Origin: Acinetobacter qingfengensis
GTDB taxonomy: Bacteria > Pseudomonadota > Gammaproteobacteria > Pseudomonadales > Moraxellaceae
Assembly (NCBI RefSeq): GCF_008693185.1
Contig: NZ_VXKN01000014.1
Location: 1 to 61,793, forward strand
Direction: 5' to 3'
Length of the DNA stretch: 61,793 bases
Under the pieces are notes generated by a model. The model made no database searches. It was not told the origin of the DNA and saw only the letters and a program-made list of their open reading frames with translations. Numbering within the stretch: the stretch's first letter is position 1; every line of letters begins with the position of its first letter. Position numbers and translations under genes: made by a program. Below are positions 49,845 to 57,305 of this stretch, in pieces.

Positions 49845-51085
49845 CGTGAAAAATACTCCACAGAGAATGAAATTAAATGTTCAAATCGATATACTACCTT
49901 GATCCCACGTCCTGAAATTCGCATGTATTCGGAGTCAGAATACATATCTTTTATTTTTTTAATAAATTGATCGTTTGGGAGTTGCTTTAGACTTTCGATA
50001 TTCTGAGCAACACCAATTAAAATAGCTTCATATGCACTTAAATTAAATGATCCAGAGAATTTTTGTTTTTCAGGGTAATAGCGTCTAAATGCATTATTAC
50101 CAAGATGGTTGTATAGGAAGTCTATTGTATTACCAAGTAGTTCAATGATTTCATTAATTTCTATTCTATTAGCATCAAGTATATTTATTGTTTCATCATC
50201 AATAAAATCTCCAATTTTTGTATCATATGAATAATTATTAAAATTAATATACTTGTGATTTAGAGCTAATATAAAGCGATTAATTAATTCCATATCATAA
50301 GCTTCTTGCATCTGCTTTTGACTAAGAGTGGTAATTTTTACGAAATTCTCATGTAATCTAAATTGATTCATAGCATTAAAAATTTCTACATTATTCATAA
50401 TAATGATGCAATTTCTAACCTCTTGAGGAGTTAATGATGATCCTCCTGTGTTTAAACGCTGGAAAAGCTCATATTGAGCTTTAGTATTAGACTCCAAGTA
50501 CATAATATTGATCTCAAAGAATGATCGTCGCACAGACCTGCGGTGATCTAGTGATAGATCTTTCCAAGTCAAACCATTGAGTTCAGTTAGTTTCTTTAAA
50601 CCAGAGAAACGAAGTGTTGCGTTAGAGTCAACCTTGGTATCAAGTACTTCTTCCACTTCATTTTCAATATCATTAAATAAATTTTCCTCTTCATCTTCTT
50701 CAGTAGAAGAATCCTTAAGTAGTTGATGATGAATACTTAGTACATGTTGAATACTATCCTTATCATCAGACTGTAATAAACCTTCAATTTTAAATATTGT
50801 TGAAAGGCGCTGTAGACCATCAACTACAGTCCATTTACTATCCTTTTGTTGAGCTATGAAGATCGGAGGTAATGGAATACCCAATAAAATAGATTCAATT
50901 AGTCTAGATTGTTGTTCTTCATTCCATCTAAAAACGCGTTGAAAATTTGGATTAAGAATTAAATCTTGTTTTTTAAATAAAGAACATAACTCACCTATAC
51001 TCATAGACATTTTTTGTGTTTTAAATGAACTGCGGGCACTTTCTAGCTCATTATTTATAGCTTCGAGTTTTTTTGGATTAGTCAT
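49841..51085 (-). CDS. DUF262 (ParB/GmrS-like) protein
   Basis: 414 residues from ATG 51085; a TTG four codons upstream is also possible. DUF262 blocks: NPNFQRVFRW (45-54), RLIESILLGIPLPPIFI and VVDGLQR (87-93) with the DGxQR motif. This ParB-like domain hydrolyses nucleotides and senses modified DNA in GmrSD-type systems, but the usual C-terminal HNH (DUF1524) nuclease is absent. The HEPN protein encoded by the next, overlapping gene could be the effector in its place. A very acidic insert (DSSTEEDEEENLF) follows around residue 125. Confidence 0.85.
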   Translation of the reverse strand: MTNPKKLEAINNELESARSSFKTQKMSMSIGELCSLFKKQDLILNPNFQRVFRWNEEQQSRLIESILLGIPLPPIFIAQQKDSKWTVVDGLQRLSTIFKIEGLLQSDDKDSIQHVLSIHHQLLKDSSTEEDEEENLFNDIENEVEEVLDTKVDSNATLRFSGLKKLTELNGLTWKDLSLDHRRSVRRSFFEINIMYLESNTKAQYELFQRLNTGGSSLTPQEVRNCIIIMNNVEIFNAMNQFRLHENFVKITTLSQKQMQEAYDMELINRFILALNHKYINFNNYSYDTKIGDFIDDETINILDANRIEINEIIELLGNTIDFLYNHLGNNAFRRYYPEKQKFSGSFNLSAYEAILIGVAQNIESLKQLPNDQFIKKIKDMYSDSEYMRISGRGIKVVYRFEHLISFSVEYFSR

Positions 51086-51156
51086 TGATTTGTCCAAGTA
51101 TAAAATGAAATGTTAAAAGTAAGTTGTGTATCGCATGCTAATTGAGGAGCTAAGGC

Positions 51157-51258
51157 TTAACCAAAGCCAACTCTAAATTCTACAAAATCAGTCTTAAGCG
51201 AATCAAAAAATTTATCACCCAGATTTATATCTTTAAATTTTTTAATTTCAAAACCCAT
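51157..51258 (-). pseudogene. Short ORF resembling the N-terminus of a GNAT-like protein
   Basis: 33 codons from ATG 51258 with a strong GGAGAG, beginning MGFEIKKFKDINLGDKFFDS and stopping at 51157. The IKKFKDINLxDxFFDSLKxDY-type start recalls small acetyltransferase-like proteins often seen next to defence genes, but only the first part remains. It lies 72 nt upstream of the DUF262 gene on the same strand, so it may be a leftover first gene or a leader peptide of that operon. Confidence 0.4.
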
Positions 51259-51346
51259 TTTTCTCTCCACCCGATCTGTGTAATTACTGCGTCGGGTTCG
51301 CAGTATTGATTATTTAGATTTACTTCTGTATTTTAAAAATAAGAGT

Positions 51347-51377
51347 GAGGGGTGATTCGTCACCGCCCCTCGTTTTT
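51347..51377 (+). terminator. GC-rich hairpin with T-tract
   Basis: GAGGGG-TGA-TTCG-TCA-(CCG)-CCCCTC followed by TTTTT on the plus strand, upstream of the structured-RNA region. It may isolate that region from transcription arriving from the left. Confidence 0.6.
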
Positions 51378-51435
51378 ACGCAAACCAAGTTAGGATTGCA
51401 ATTATCAAGTAAAGGTTTATTTTTACTTTTAATTT

Positions 51436-51740
51436 CAGACCTTTCTTAGTCTGCAACGACAGAGAAAACATGGCATAAACCTTGTAATTTTCTGGCGAGC
51501 GCTCACCAAGTTAAATTGGTGTAACTTGTATAGCGCTTGCCCTGAGAGTGTGCGCACACCGTAGGGGCGGCAGCTTGTTGTGTTTGCTGAGCATCCGCTC
51601 CATTGCCTAAAAAGACATCCGTCAATTTTTAGCAATGCGCTAATAACAACGCACCTTTAGCGGTTTACTAGGCCGCAATTCGGGATTAGTGGTCCCGAAT
51701 ACTTAGAACCTCAAGTGTTAGGCACTTGAGGTTTTGTTTA
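51436..51740 (+). ncRNA. Candidate structured RNA with eight consecutive helices
   Basis: Successive inverted repeats: 51436-51453 (CAGAC/GTCTG); 51494-51541 (GGCGAGCGCT/AGCGCTTGCC enclosing CACCAA/TTGGTG); 51548-51559 (GTGTGCGCACAC); 51564-51601 (GGGGCGG/CCGCTCC enclosing CAGC/GCTG); 51601-51637 (12 bp with one bulge); 51638-51662 (CGCTAA/TTAGCG); 51678-51700 (ATTCGGGA/TCCCGAAT); 51707-51733 (AACCTCAAGTG/CACTTGAGGTT) followed by TTGTTTATTT. The last is terminator-like on the plus strand, giving the orientation. A -35/-10 pair TTGCAA / TATTTT lies near 51396-51423. No believable protein is coded. The prophage carries an Ant-type antirepressor gene, so a C4-antisense-RNA-like element is one possibility. 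Confidence 0.6.
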
Positions 51741-51785
51741 TTTCAAAAATCTTCATCCGATAGTATTTTTTGAGCGCGCAGTTAT

Positions 51786-52535
51786 CTACCACTTATCCAT
51801 CCTTTGCCATGACCAAACCCAACCAATAACCCTGAAATTTTGCTTTGTAATATCATCAATAGTAAGAATTTCTTCATTGTACTCATCTTTGTTATCACTA
51901 ACGATTCGCACTCCACAGTTGGGCATTTGATATAATCGCTTACATCTAAAAAGACCACCATGTTCGATTGCAAAAATCTTTCCATCTTTTATTTGATTCC
52001 GACCCATGTGTACATACACAGTATCCCCATCCTCAATAGTTGGACTCATTGATCTATCAAAAGTAGTTGCAGCAAAAATTTGATCTTTAGTTGCACCTAT
52101 TTTATCAAGTGTCTTTCTACTAATTCTTAGTCTACGCGTTTCATCATCTAAAGCTTCATTTTCAAAACCATTCCCACATGCAAACTTTAAGTCCTTGTAA
52201 AAAACAACATCAATTTCATCAGGATCAAGAGGCGTGTTTGAGTCCCAATCTTCCACTTGAGTCAATTTTAAGTCTCTGAAAGGCGTATCTTCGGGGCAAT
52301 CTCTGTCTAAATACCATTTTTCTAGATTGATTTCACTCTCAAGCCTTCTAGCAACTTTATCTCCAAAACTACTATGTCCGTTTATCAATTGAGATACAAA
52401 GCTCGGCCCACCTTTAATCTCGTACTTGGTTGCAAATTCTGCATCATTAGAAACGACACCATTTCTTTTGGCATCATCAATTAGTTTGCGAAGGTTTTTG
52501 CGACGAGTCGCAACAATCGGGGTATCTTTTTCCAT
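51786..52535 (-). CDS. Phage repressor with S24 (LexA-like) autoprotease domain
   Basis: 249 residues. N-terminal HTH at about 15-70. Linker cleavage motif Ala-Cys-Gly at 119-121 (FACGNGF), like the Cys-Gly bond cut in UmuD. Catalytic Ser162 in DRSMSPTIEDGD and Lys199 in GGLFRCKRLY are present, so RecA-stimulated self-cleavage is expected. It is divergent from the Cro-like gene and should bind the TTTAGT-N4-ACTAAA operators between them and at 47349. Master repressor of this prophage. Confidence 0.88.
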   Translation of the reverse strand: MEKDTPIVATRRKNLRKLIDDAKRNGVVSNDAEFATKYEIKGGPSFVSQLINGHSSFGDKVARRLESEINLEKWYLDRDCPEDTPFRDLKLTQVEDWDSNTPLDPDEIDVVFYKDLKFACGNGFENEALDDETRRLRISRKTLDKIGATKDQIFAATTFDRSMSPTIEDGDTVYVHMGRNQIKDGKIFAIEHGGLFRCKRLYQMPNCGVRIVSDNKDEYNEEILTIDDITKQNFRVIGWVWSWQRMDKW

Positions 52536-52554
52536 AAAAAAATTCTATCTATTT

Positions 52555-52628
52555 TTTAGTAAAAACTAAATTCATAAACACTAAATAATTGTTGACTATT
52601 TTCTTGATAAAAATTAGTATTTACTAAA
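52555..52628. promoter_or_regulatory. Operator cluster between repressor and Cro-like gene
   Basis: Three sites of one 16-bp dyad: TTTAGTAAAAACTAAA at 52555-52570 (perfect), a half-conserved copy ending ACTAAA at 52570-52585, and ATTAGTATTTACTAAA at 52613-52628 (one mismatch). Arrangement as in lambda OR. The last site covers the -10 of the cro promoter. Confidence 0.8.
52592..52620 (+). promoter_or_regulatory. Early rightward promoter (cro side)
   Basis: TTGACT (52592-52597), 17-bp spacer, TAGTAT (52615-52620), 30 bp before the Cro-like start. Confidence 0.75.
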
Positions 52629-52649
52629 TATTATTTGGTGGAGGTTAAT

Positions 52650-52904
52650 ATGCCTAAGAAAGACACCACTCAGCTAAAACAGTTTTTAAAACCTATGACA
52701 AAGGGAGAGAGAGTTGCTTTTGCGGAGAAATGCGGAACAACACTGGGTAATTTATATCAAGTGATATATAGCACAACCTCATGTAGTGCTGATCTTGCAA
52801 TTGCAATTGATAGAGAAAGCAATGGCGCTGTCCGTTGTGATGATTTACGTCCGTCCGCCGACTTCTCATATTTGAGAAACCAATGTGACCCTTTAACCGC
52901 ATAA
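52650..52904 (+). CDS. Cro-like (YdaS-type) HTH regulator
   Basis: 84 residues from ATG 52650 with GGTGGAGG upstream. HTH MTKGERVAFAEKCGTTLGNL followed by YQVIYSTTSCSADLAIAID, and the typical tail GAVRCDDLRPSADF of YdaS/Cro-like phage proteins. Divergent from the S24 repressor; expected to compete for the same operators and favour lytic growth. Confidence 0.85.
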   Translation: MPKKDTTQLKQFLKPMTKGERVAFAEKCGTTLGNLYQVIYSTTSCSADLAIAIDRESNGAVRCDDLRPSADFSYLRNQCDPLTA

Positions 52905-52914
52905 GGACAGTTTT

Positions 52915-53187
52915 ATGAGTCTTGAAAAAGAAGATCTCAGGACAAAACACGATCCTGACATCATGAACAAACTTCGTGATATTTCCGCTTATTACGGAAT
53001 GGAAATAACTAGACAAGCTGCAATCCTCTTTGAAAAAGCCGTTGTAGGTGAATGGCATATCGTCAATTTAGGGCTTGAGCGCATAAAAAGAAATGAGCGA
53101 ATGAGGGATATTGTGGTCGGTGAAGGGAATGACAGGGATAACTTGGTCAAGTATCCAATTCAAATTTCAGACAAAGAAAAAGCCTGA
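52915..53187 (+). CDS. Small phage early protein (cII position)
   Basis: 90 residues, 10 nt after cro with RBS AAGGACAG. Helical, charged, with ISAYYGMEITRQAAILFEKA. It occupies the place of cII in lambdoid phages, but no CII motif is recognised. Its stop codon lies in the ascending arm of a hairpin (AAAGCCTGA / TCAGGCTTT, 53179-53203). Confidence 0.6.
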   Translation: MSLEKEDLRTKHDPDIMNKLRDISAYYGMEITRQAAILFEKAVVGEWHIVNLGLERIKRNERMRDIVVGEGNDRDNLVKYPIQISDKEKA

Positions 53188-53534
53188 GTAGTGATCAGGC
53201 TTTCATATTCAACAATCGGAACGATCTTATGAATGACAAAACTTTAACACAACGCCCATGCAGTAACAATAGTTCAGACAGAATTGAAGCCTGGTATGGG
53301 TACGTATGTATTCCAGCGTGTGCACGATATGTTTAAGTTTTTCAGAAATGAGGAAATTAACTTAGGGTAAACGAAATCGATTTTGATGATAAGTTGTCAA
53401 AAGCAAAAGGCACTATTCATAGCTATGGCATGCTTGACCGCAAACGAGAGAAGAAGATTAACAATATCCGCAGGAATGAATGGCTATCTAAACATTTACA
53501 ACTTTTACCATTCATTGATCTATAGGGGATTTAC
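53188..53534 (+). pseudogene. Decayed early genes
   Basis: An ATG at 53229 opens 35 codons (MNDKTLTQRPCSNNSSDRIE) ending at a TAA near 53336. A start-less frame from about 53369 to 53524 reads NEIDFDDKLSKAKG and ends QLLPFIDL. Both have protein-like composition but neither is complete. They look like the two ends of one or two phage genes joined or shortened by deletion. Confidence 0.45.
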
Positions 53535-53891
53535 ATGTCTGATTATAAATACATTACCATGGCTTGTCGTATTGCAATCGATGAAGATGAAGAAGTGGAT
53601 TTTATTGTAAATGGTGAATCACTGGTCATTGTAGCAATAGAGTCCTGTGGGAAAGATGGGATTGAAATTGCTCATGATAAATTAATGAATCATTTTCCCA
53701 ACCATAAAGTCATAACCACTCACATGCCTTTATTTGGATATTTTGATACAGCTCTGGAAATAATGGATTTAGAAGCGGAGATCGCTAAATGTGGTCAGAC
53801 TTTCCACCACGAGGATAAACCACATCGTTTAGATGATGCTTTCAATTGGGAGGAACTGCACAATCCGGTTGTGCAAAAGGGCAGTTGTTAA
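53535..53891 (+). CDS. Hypothetical phage protein
   Basis: 118 residues, acidic, with RBS AGGGGA. Begins MSDYKYITMACRIAIDEDEE; a beta-alpha pattern in the first 75 residues, and the C-terminus has CGQTFHHEDKPHRLDDAF with clustered His and Cys. No family recognised. Followed by a terminator. Confidence 0.6.
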   Translation: MSDYKYITMACRIAIDEDEEVDFIVNGESLVIVAIESCGKDGIEIAHDKLMNHFPNHKVITTHMPLFGYFDTALEIMDLEAEIAKCGQTFHHEDKPHRLDDAFNWEELHNPVVQKGSC

Positions 53892-53905
53892 TGAAAACTA
53901 AAAAC

Positions 53906-53932
53906 AAAGCCAGATTTGCTCTGGCTTTATTG
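53906..53932 (+). terminator. Terminator after the 118-residue phage gene
   Basis: AAAGCCAGA / TCTGGCTTT, 9-bp stem, 5-nt loop, then ATTGCTTTT. Confidence 0.7.
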
Positions 53933-53990
53933 CTTTTACCAGCTTACTAATATATAAAATTGAAAAATATTTAGATAACTGGGGATAAAA

Positions 53991-54314
53991 ATGATTGAAT
54001 GGATAAGCAACAGAGTAACTAGGATTGAATACGCTTTTATGGAGTTTCCAAAACTTAAGTGGCTATCTTTGTTTTACTTTATGATATTTTGCTTATCTAT
54101 AGTGCTATATCAACCGCTTTTGCTTGCCCTGTATAATTTAAATTTTCTAGGGCAATATGTTCTTCAAGACCTGATTTCGAAAAATGTCCATTGGCTAATT
54201 TGGGGTCAATTAGTAGTGCCGATCATAATAGCTTTCTTTTCCTATACAGATGTTTCAGAAAAACATGATGAAATGCACATGAAGAAATACGGCAATTATC
54301 CAAAATGGATTTAG
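53991..54314 (+). CDS. Small two-helix membrane protein
   Basis: 107 residues with two hydrophobic segments (about 27-48 and 68-86) and a charged C-terminus EKHDEMHMKKYGNYPKW. RBS GGGGA. No family recognised. Position after the early genes suggests a prophage cargo or host-interference gene; unproven. Confidence 0.55.
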   Translation: MIEWISNRVTRIEYAFMEFPKLKWLSLFYFMIFCLSIVLYQPLLLALYNLNFLGQYVLQDLISKNVHWLIWGQLVVPIIIAFFSYTDVSEKHDEMHMKKYGNYPKWI

Positions 54315-54471
54315 AGCAAGAGCCACTTATAAAAGACTTCGTGAACACCGTAGCTATTCACAAGCTATTTCTGATTTTTCGGACTTTTTTAACGAGAATA
54401 GGCATTTGTTGGTATTGGATTACGAATACATACAGAACGGTATTAGGGCTTTTTATGTAGTGGTGAGTTAA
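54315..54471 (+). pseudogene. Start-less coding fragment
   Basis: A frame without start codon reads ARATYKRLREHRSYSQAISD and ends FYVVVS before TAA near 54471. Protein-like composition, likely the C-terminal end of a deleted gene. Confidence 0.35.
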
Positions 54472-54570
54472 CTTAACTACAATACTTTAGATTTATATAT
54501 AAGTCGTGGAACATTTTCAATAAGTTGCTGAATTATTTGATATATATTGCGATAAAGGATTTTTAAATAA

Positions 54571-54586
54571 AAGTCAATATTGACTT
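54571..54586. promoter_or_regulatory. Palindromic operator of the DUF4258/HTH pair
   Basis: Perfect 16-bp palindrome AAGTCAATATTGACTT containing a TTGACT -35-like box, about 105 bp upstream of the toxin-like gene. Typical of autoregulation by the antitoxin. A short hairpin CGTCA/TGACG follows near 54636-54651. Confidence 0.5.
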
Positions 54587-54689
54587 GCAAAAAACTTATT
54601 GCTTTTATCTAGCAGATGCTAAATAATACATTACCGTCAGATTTTGACGATGAATGCTCATCAACCCTTGCCTATGAAGTGAAAGTCAT

Positions 54690-54989
54690 ATGTGTTTAAG
54701 CTTAATTGAAGCAACTAGGAAATTAAGAGAGTTTGCTCAAGATACCAGTAAGATTAAGCTAACAAGCCACGCAAGGGAAAGAATGAAGGAGCGATGCATC
54801 TCTCTCAAGCAGATTGTTTGCTGCTTTGAGCATGGAGATATTACCGAAGGGCCGTACATGAATACTCGCGGTAATTGTCAACTTAATGTTTCGGTTCGAA
54901 CAGCAGGCGAATACATTACAGCCACAGTTGCGATTAAGATTAGTGAGAACGGTGAATCTTCGATAGTAGTTACTACATTTAAAGAGTAG
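54690..54989 (+). CDS. DUF4258 putative RelE-like toxin
   Basis: 99 residues. The block KLTSHARERMKERCISLKQIV and the closing SSIVVTTFKE are those of DUF4258, a RelE/MqsR-related fold of putative mRNA interferases. Followed 8 nt later by an HTH protein, the toxin-first order of HigBA/MqsRA-type pairs. Confidence 0.75.
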   Translation: MCLSLIEATRKLREFAQDTSKIKLTSHARERMKERCISLKQIVCCFEHGDITEGPYMNTRGNCQLNVSVRTAGEYITATVAIKISENGESSIVVTTFKE

Positions 54990-54997
54990 GCAGTATT

Positions 54998-55444
54998 ATG
55001 TATCATTATGAAGAATGCGGTTTAAGCAATGTTTGGCTGCTAGATGGTTACACAATTGAAAATGATGATGATTATGGAGAAACTGTCTCCATTGCATCAG
55101 TGTACGACCTTCATAAAACAATTGGATTGTTTCTAATCACTCAAAGTCCTGAACTTTATGGTGAACAGATCCGATTTTTGCGAAAAGAGCTTAATCTCTC
55201 TCAAAAAAATCTAGCAGGACTATTGGGTGTTGGTGAGACTAGTGTTAGGTCATGGGAAGCCGATAGAGGGAGGATAGGTAGCCCAACTGATAGGCTTTTA
55301 CGTGCTCTCTATAAGGAGCATGTTCAAGGAGATGGGGAGCTTCGCAACATGATTGAAAAATTAAATCACCAAGAAAGAACTTTGGTGCCAAAAAGTGTAA
55401 GTTTTAAATATGGCAATAATCATTCATGGCATCAAAGTTTGTAA
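54998..55444 (+). CDS. HTH antitoxin partner of the DUF4258 protein
   Basis: 148 residues. The N-terminus MYHYEECGLSNVWLLDGYTI belongs to the group of antitoxins that pair with DUF4258 toxins. A C-terminal XRE-type HTH (about 60-110) reads IRFLRKELNLSQKNLAGLLG, then VRSWEADRGRIGSP. Expected to neutralise the toxin and repress the operon through the palindrome at 54571. Ends before a clear terminator. Confidence 0.75.
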   Translation: MYHYEECGLSNVWLLDGYTIENDDDYGETVSIASVYDLHKTIGLFLITQSPELYGEQIRFLRKELNLSQKNLAGLLGVGETSVRSWEADRGRIGSPTDRLLRALYKEHVQGDGELRNMIEKLNHQERTLVPKSVSFKYGNNHSWHQSL

Positions 55445-55463
55445 GAATTAATAACGCTTATAT

Positions 55464-55493
55464 AAAAGCACCTCAACATTGAGGTGCTTTTTT
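55464..55493 (+). terminator. Terminator of the DUF4258/HTH pair
   Basis: AAAAGCACCTCA / TGAGGTGCTTTT stem with 4-nt loop followed by TT; strong. Confidence 0.85.
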
Positions 55494-55920
55494 AACGCAG
55501 AAACTAAGGGTGATAGGTACAAAGTTCAATAGTCTGTGTTGCTGTTTACTTGAGTTAATTTGAAATTTACAAATCTTCATGCACTCGGTAGAATAAAGAA
55601 ACCTATTAAACTTGCTAGAGGAGTACCTTATGCAAACGTTTTTGGGATTGCTGCGAGATTTACAGCCCGAGTGATCAGGTCAATATACCGATGAGCCTGT
55701 ACAGTAGTTCTCTAATCAATTCCTGTCTTAATCCCAAAAGGCTAATTCTTGTCTGAATTGTTTACTTCAGAAAGATGTGCCAGGGTACGGGCAGAGAAAA
55801 TTAAAGGCAGCAGTGTTTCAGTTGGTTTCAAACGATGTACAGGTTGGGATTAAAGTTTGGATAAAACCTTCTGAAACACACTTTACTTATTTACCTAAAA
55901 TTCTGGGCTTAAATGCAATA
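55494..55920. other. Stretch without a credible gene
   Basis: A good RBS (AGAGGAG) precedes an ATG at 55630 that stops after 14 codons (MQTFLGLLRDLQPE). A 68-codon plus-strand frame from 55777 (MPGYGQRKLKAAVFQ) has no RBS and no known family. I see gene debris rather than an intact gene. Confidence 0.4.
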
Positions 55921-56236
55921 TTAAGCCCAACGATTAAATTCACTATGATCCACATTACATGGCTTGCGCTCAACCAGATTTAGACATTCACCTCGAAAAA
56001 CCACTGGTAATTGTTTCTGTAAATCTGTATTGAACTCAGATGTAGACGCTTTCATTTCTTCCAGTAATTCACTGAGTAGCGATTGTGCATCTTCACGATT
56101 ACGCAGTAGTTGCTTGATTAGCCGTTCTTCACACTCATGACGAGCTTTTAGATAGGGCTCAATGATACCAAGTATGCTGATAGAACTAAATTTGTGAACA
56201 ATTTTATTCTTGCAAGATTGACAGTTTTAGATATCT
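55921..56236 (-). pseudogene. Start-less gene fragment with CxxC and coiled-coil character
   Basis: A 100-codon open frame between an upstream TAA and a TAA at 55923-55921 reads NCQSCKNKIVHKFSSISILG, then a charged helix (EPYLKARHECEERLIKQLLR, then SLLSELLEEMKAS) and ends SEFNRWA. No usable start codon except an internal ATG 37 codons before the end. It looks like the C-terminal part of a real protein left by a deletion. Family unknown. Confidence 0.5.
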
Positions 56237-56305
56237 TGGTTAAGAACTCCATCACACAAGAACCAGAAAGTGACGATGATCAACTAAGCTTAGTAGGAGG
56301 TTGGA

Positions 56306-57133
56306 ATGTTTGATTCTTTTGATTTTCCTGATGCGCCTACCTATAAGGCTCAGTGGAAACCGGTTTATTTCGAGCCAATTGTGAATAGCGGCGAGAGAAT
56401 TACCATTCTTATAGTGGTAAAAACTGGTGACAATTATGCTTACTATGAAACTTTACATGAAAGTGTTATAGATAACTTGTATGGCTCCAAGTCATTACCA
56501 TTCAAGAATTTAATTAAGTACATTAAATCACAAATAGACAAAAACAATGGTGAATTGAATAACTGCATTGAAGGTGTGCATGATGGTTCATGGTCTAATG
56601 CATCTTCATTAGATGCGGCAGGAATAGCAAGACAGGGGTTAAAAAGAACTGCTAGTCTTGGAACATTAGCAATGAAAGAGCTGTTTAATGAAGAGGAAAA
56701 AGAACAGGATGTAGCTGAGCTAAATTGGGGTAATAAAATTAAACAGGAGTTTTTAAAGACTCATCCAGCTTATGAGAAATCATTTAATCATTCCGTAGCT
56801 GTCTCAAAAAATGTAAAAATAAAATGTGGATTCCATTCGGCAAGATATGCAGCTAAATTTAACGTGTGTACGGTTAAAACTATCTCAAGAGTTAAAACTA
56901 GTCTAATGGATTTGCAGATTTTGGAAGATCATGGGCAATCTAATAAGTTAGACCTAATTTTATTTGTGCCGAATGCTGATGGGCTTTTGGTGACAAAAAA
57001 AATGCGAGATAAAATGAATGAACATATTTTGCTTTTAAAGGAACAATGCAAAGATTCAACTATTGAGATTGTTTCATGTGCAAGTGAAAAACAAGGGTCC
57101 GACAGACTTTCCACAATGTTGAATGTGGCTTAA
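56306..57133 (+). CDS. Hypothetical protein, cargo gene
   Basis: 275 residues with strong RBS TAGGAGG. The N-terminus (YKAQWKPVYFEPIVNSGERI, then TILIVVKTGD) suggests a beta-rich domain; the middle is a long polar region and the C-terminal half mixed alpha-beta. No family recognised. Flanked by decayed phage genes and its own terminator, it may be a morphon-like or defence cargo gene; no direct evidence. Confidence 0.6.
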   Translation: MFDSFDFPDAPTYKAQWKPVYFEPIVNSGERITILIVVKTGDNYAYYETLHESVIDNLYGSKSLPFKNLIKYIKSQIDKNNGELNNCIEGVHDGSWSNASSLDAAGIARQGLKRTASLGTLAMKELFNEEEKEQDVAELNWGNKIKQEFLKTHPAYEKSFNHSVAVSKNVKIKCGFHSARYAAKFNVCTVKTISRVKTSLMDLQILEDHGQSNKLDLILFVPNADGLLVTKKMRDKMNEHILLLKEQCKDSTIEIVSCASEKQGSDRLSTMLNVA

Positions 57134-57190
57134 TACCCTTAACAATCACCAACCACACAGTATTGAGTGGCACTTAAAGGCTTAGGTAGT

Positions 57191-57216
57191 AAAACCATTC
57201 TTCGGAATGGTTTTTT
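57191..57216 (+). terminator. Terminator with UUCG loop
   Basis: AAAACCATTC-TTCG-GAATGGTTTT then TT; very stable stem-loop after the 275-residue gene. Confidence 0.9.
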
Positions 57217-57305
57217 AACCCCTTAGTCATATAGCTTTTGTCTTTATCAAGTGTTAAATTCTGTAAACGAATATATTATATAAGTTTTAAACTGGGGATT
57301 TTTTT

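Noticed and set aside
51492..51503. Antisense pairing of TGGCGAGCGC with GCACTCGCCA at 59494-59503 upstream of the antirepressor (C4-Ant style control)
   Set aside because: Nine of ten positions pair, but a match of this quality is expected about once by chance over the two regions compared; position in the Arc-like gene end is not compelling.
51435..51635. 66-residue minus-strand reading frame as a gene
   Set aside because: It runs through palindromic structured DNA, has no RBS, and its Cys/Arg-rich composition follows from the inverted repeats.
55777..55983. 68-residue plus-strand protein
   Set aside because: No RBS, and its end overlaps on the opposite strand a more protein-like fragment; kept only as debris.
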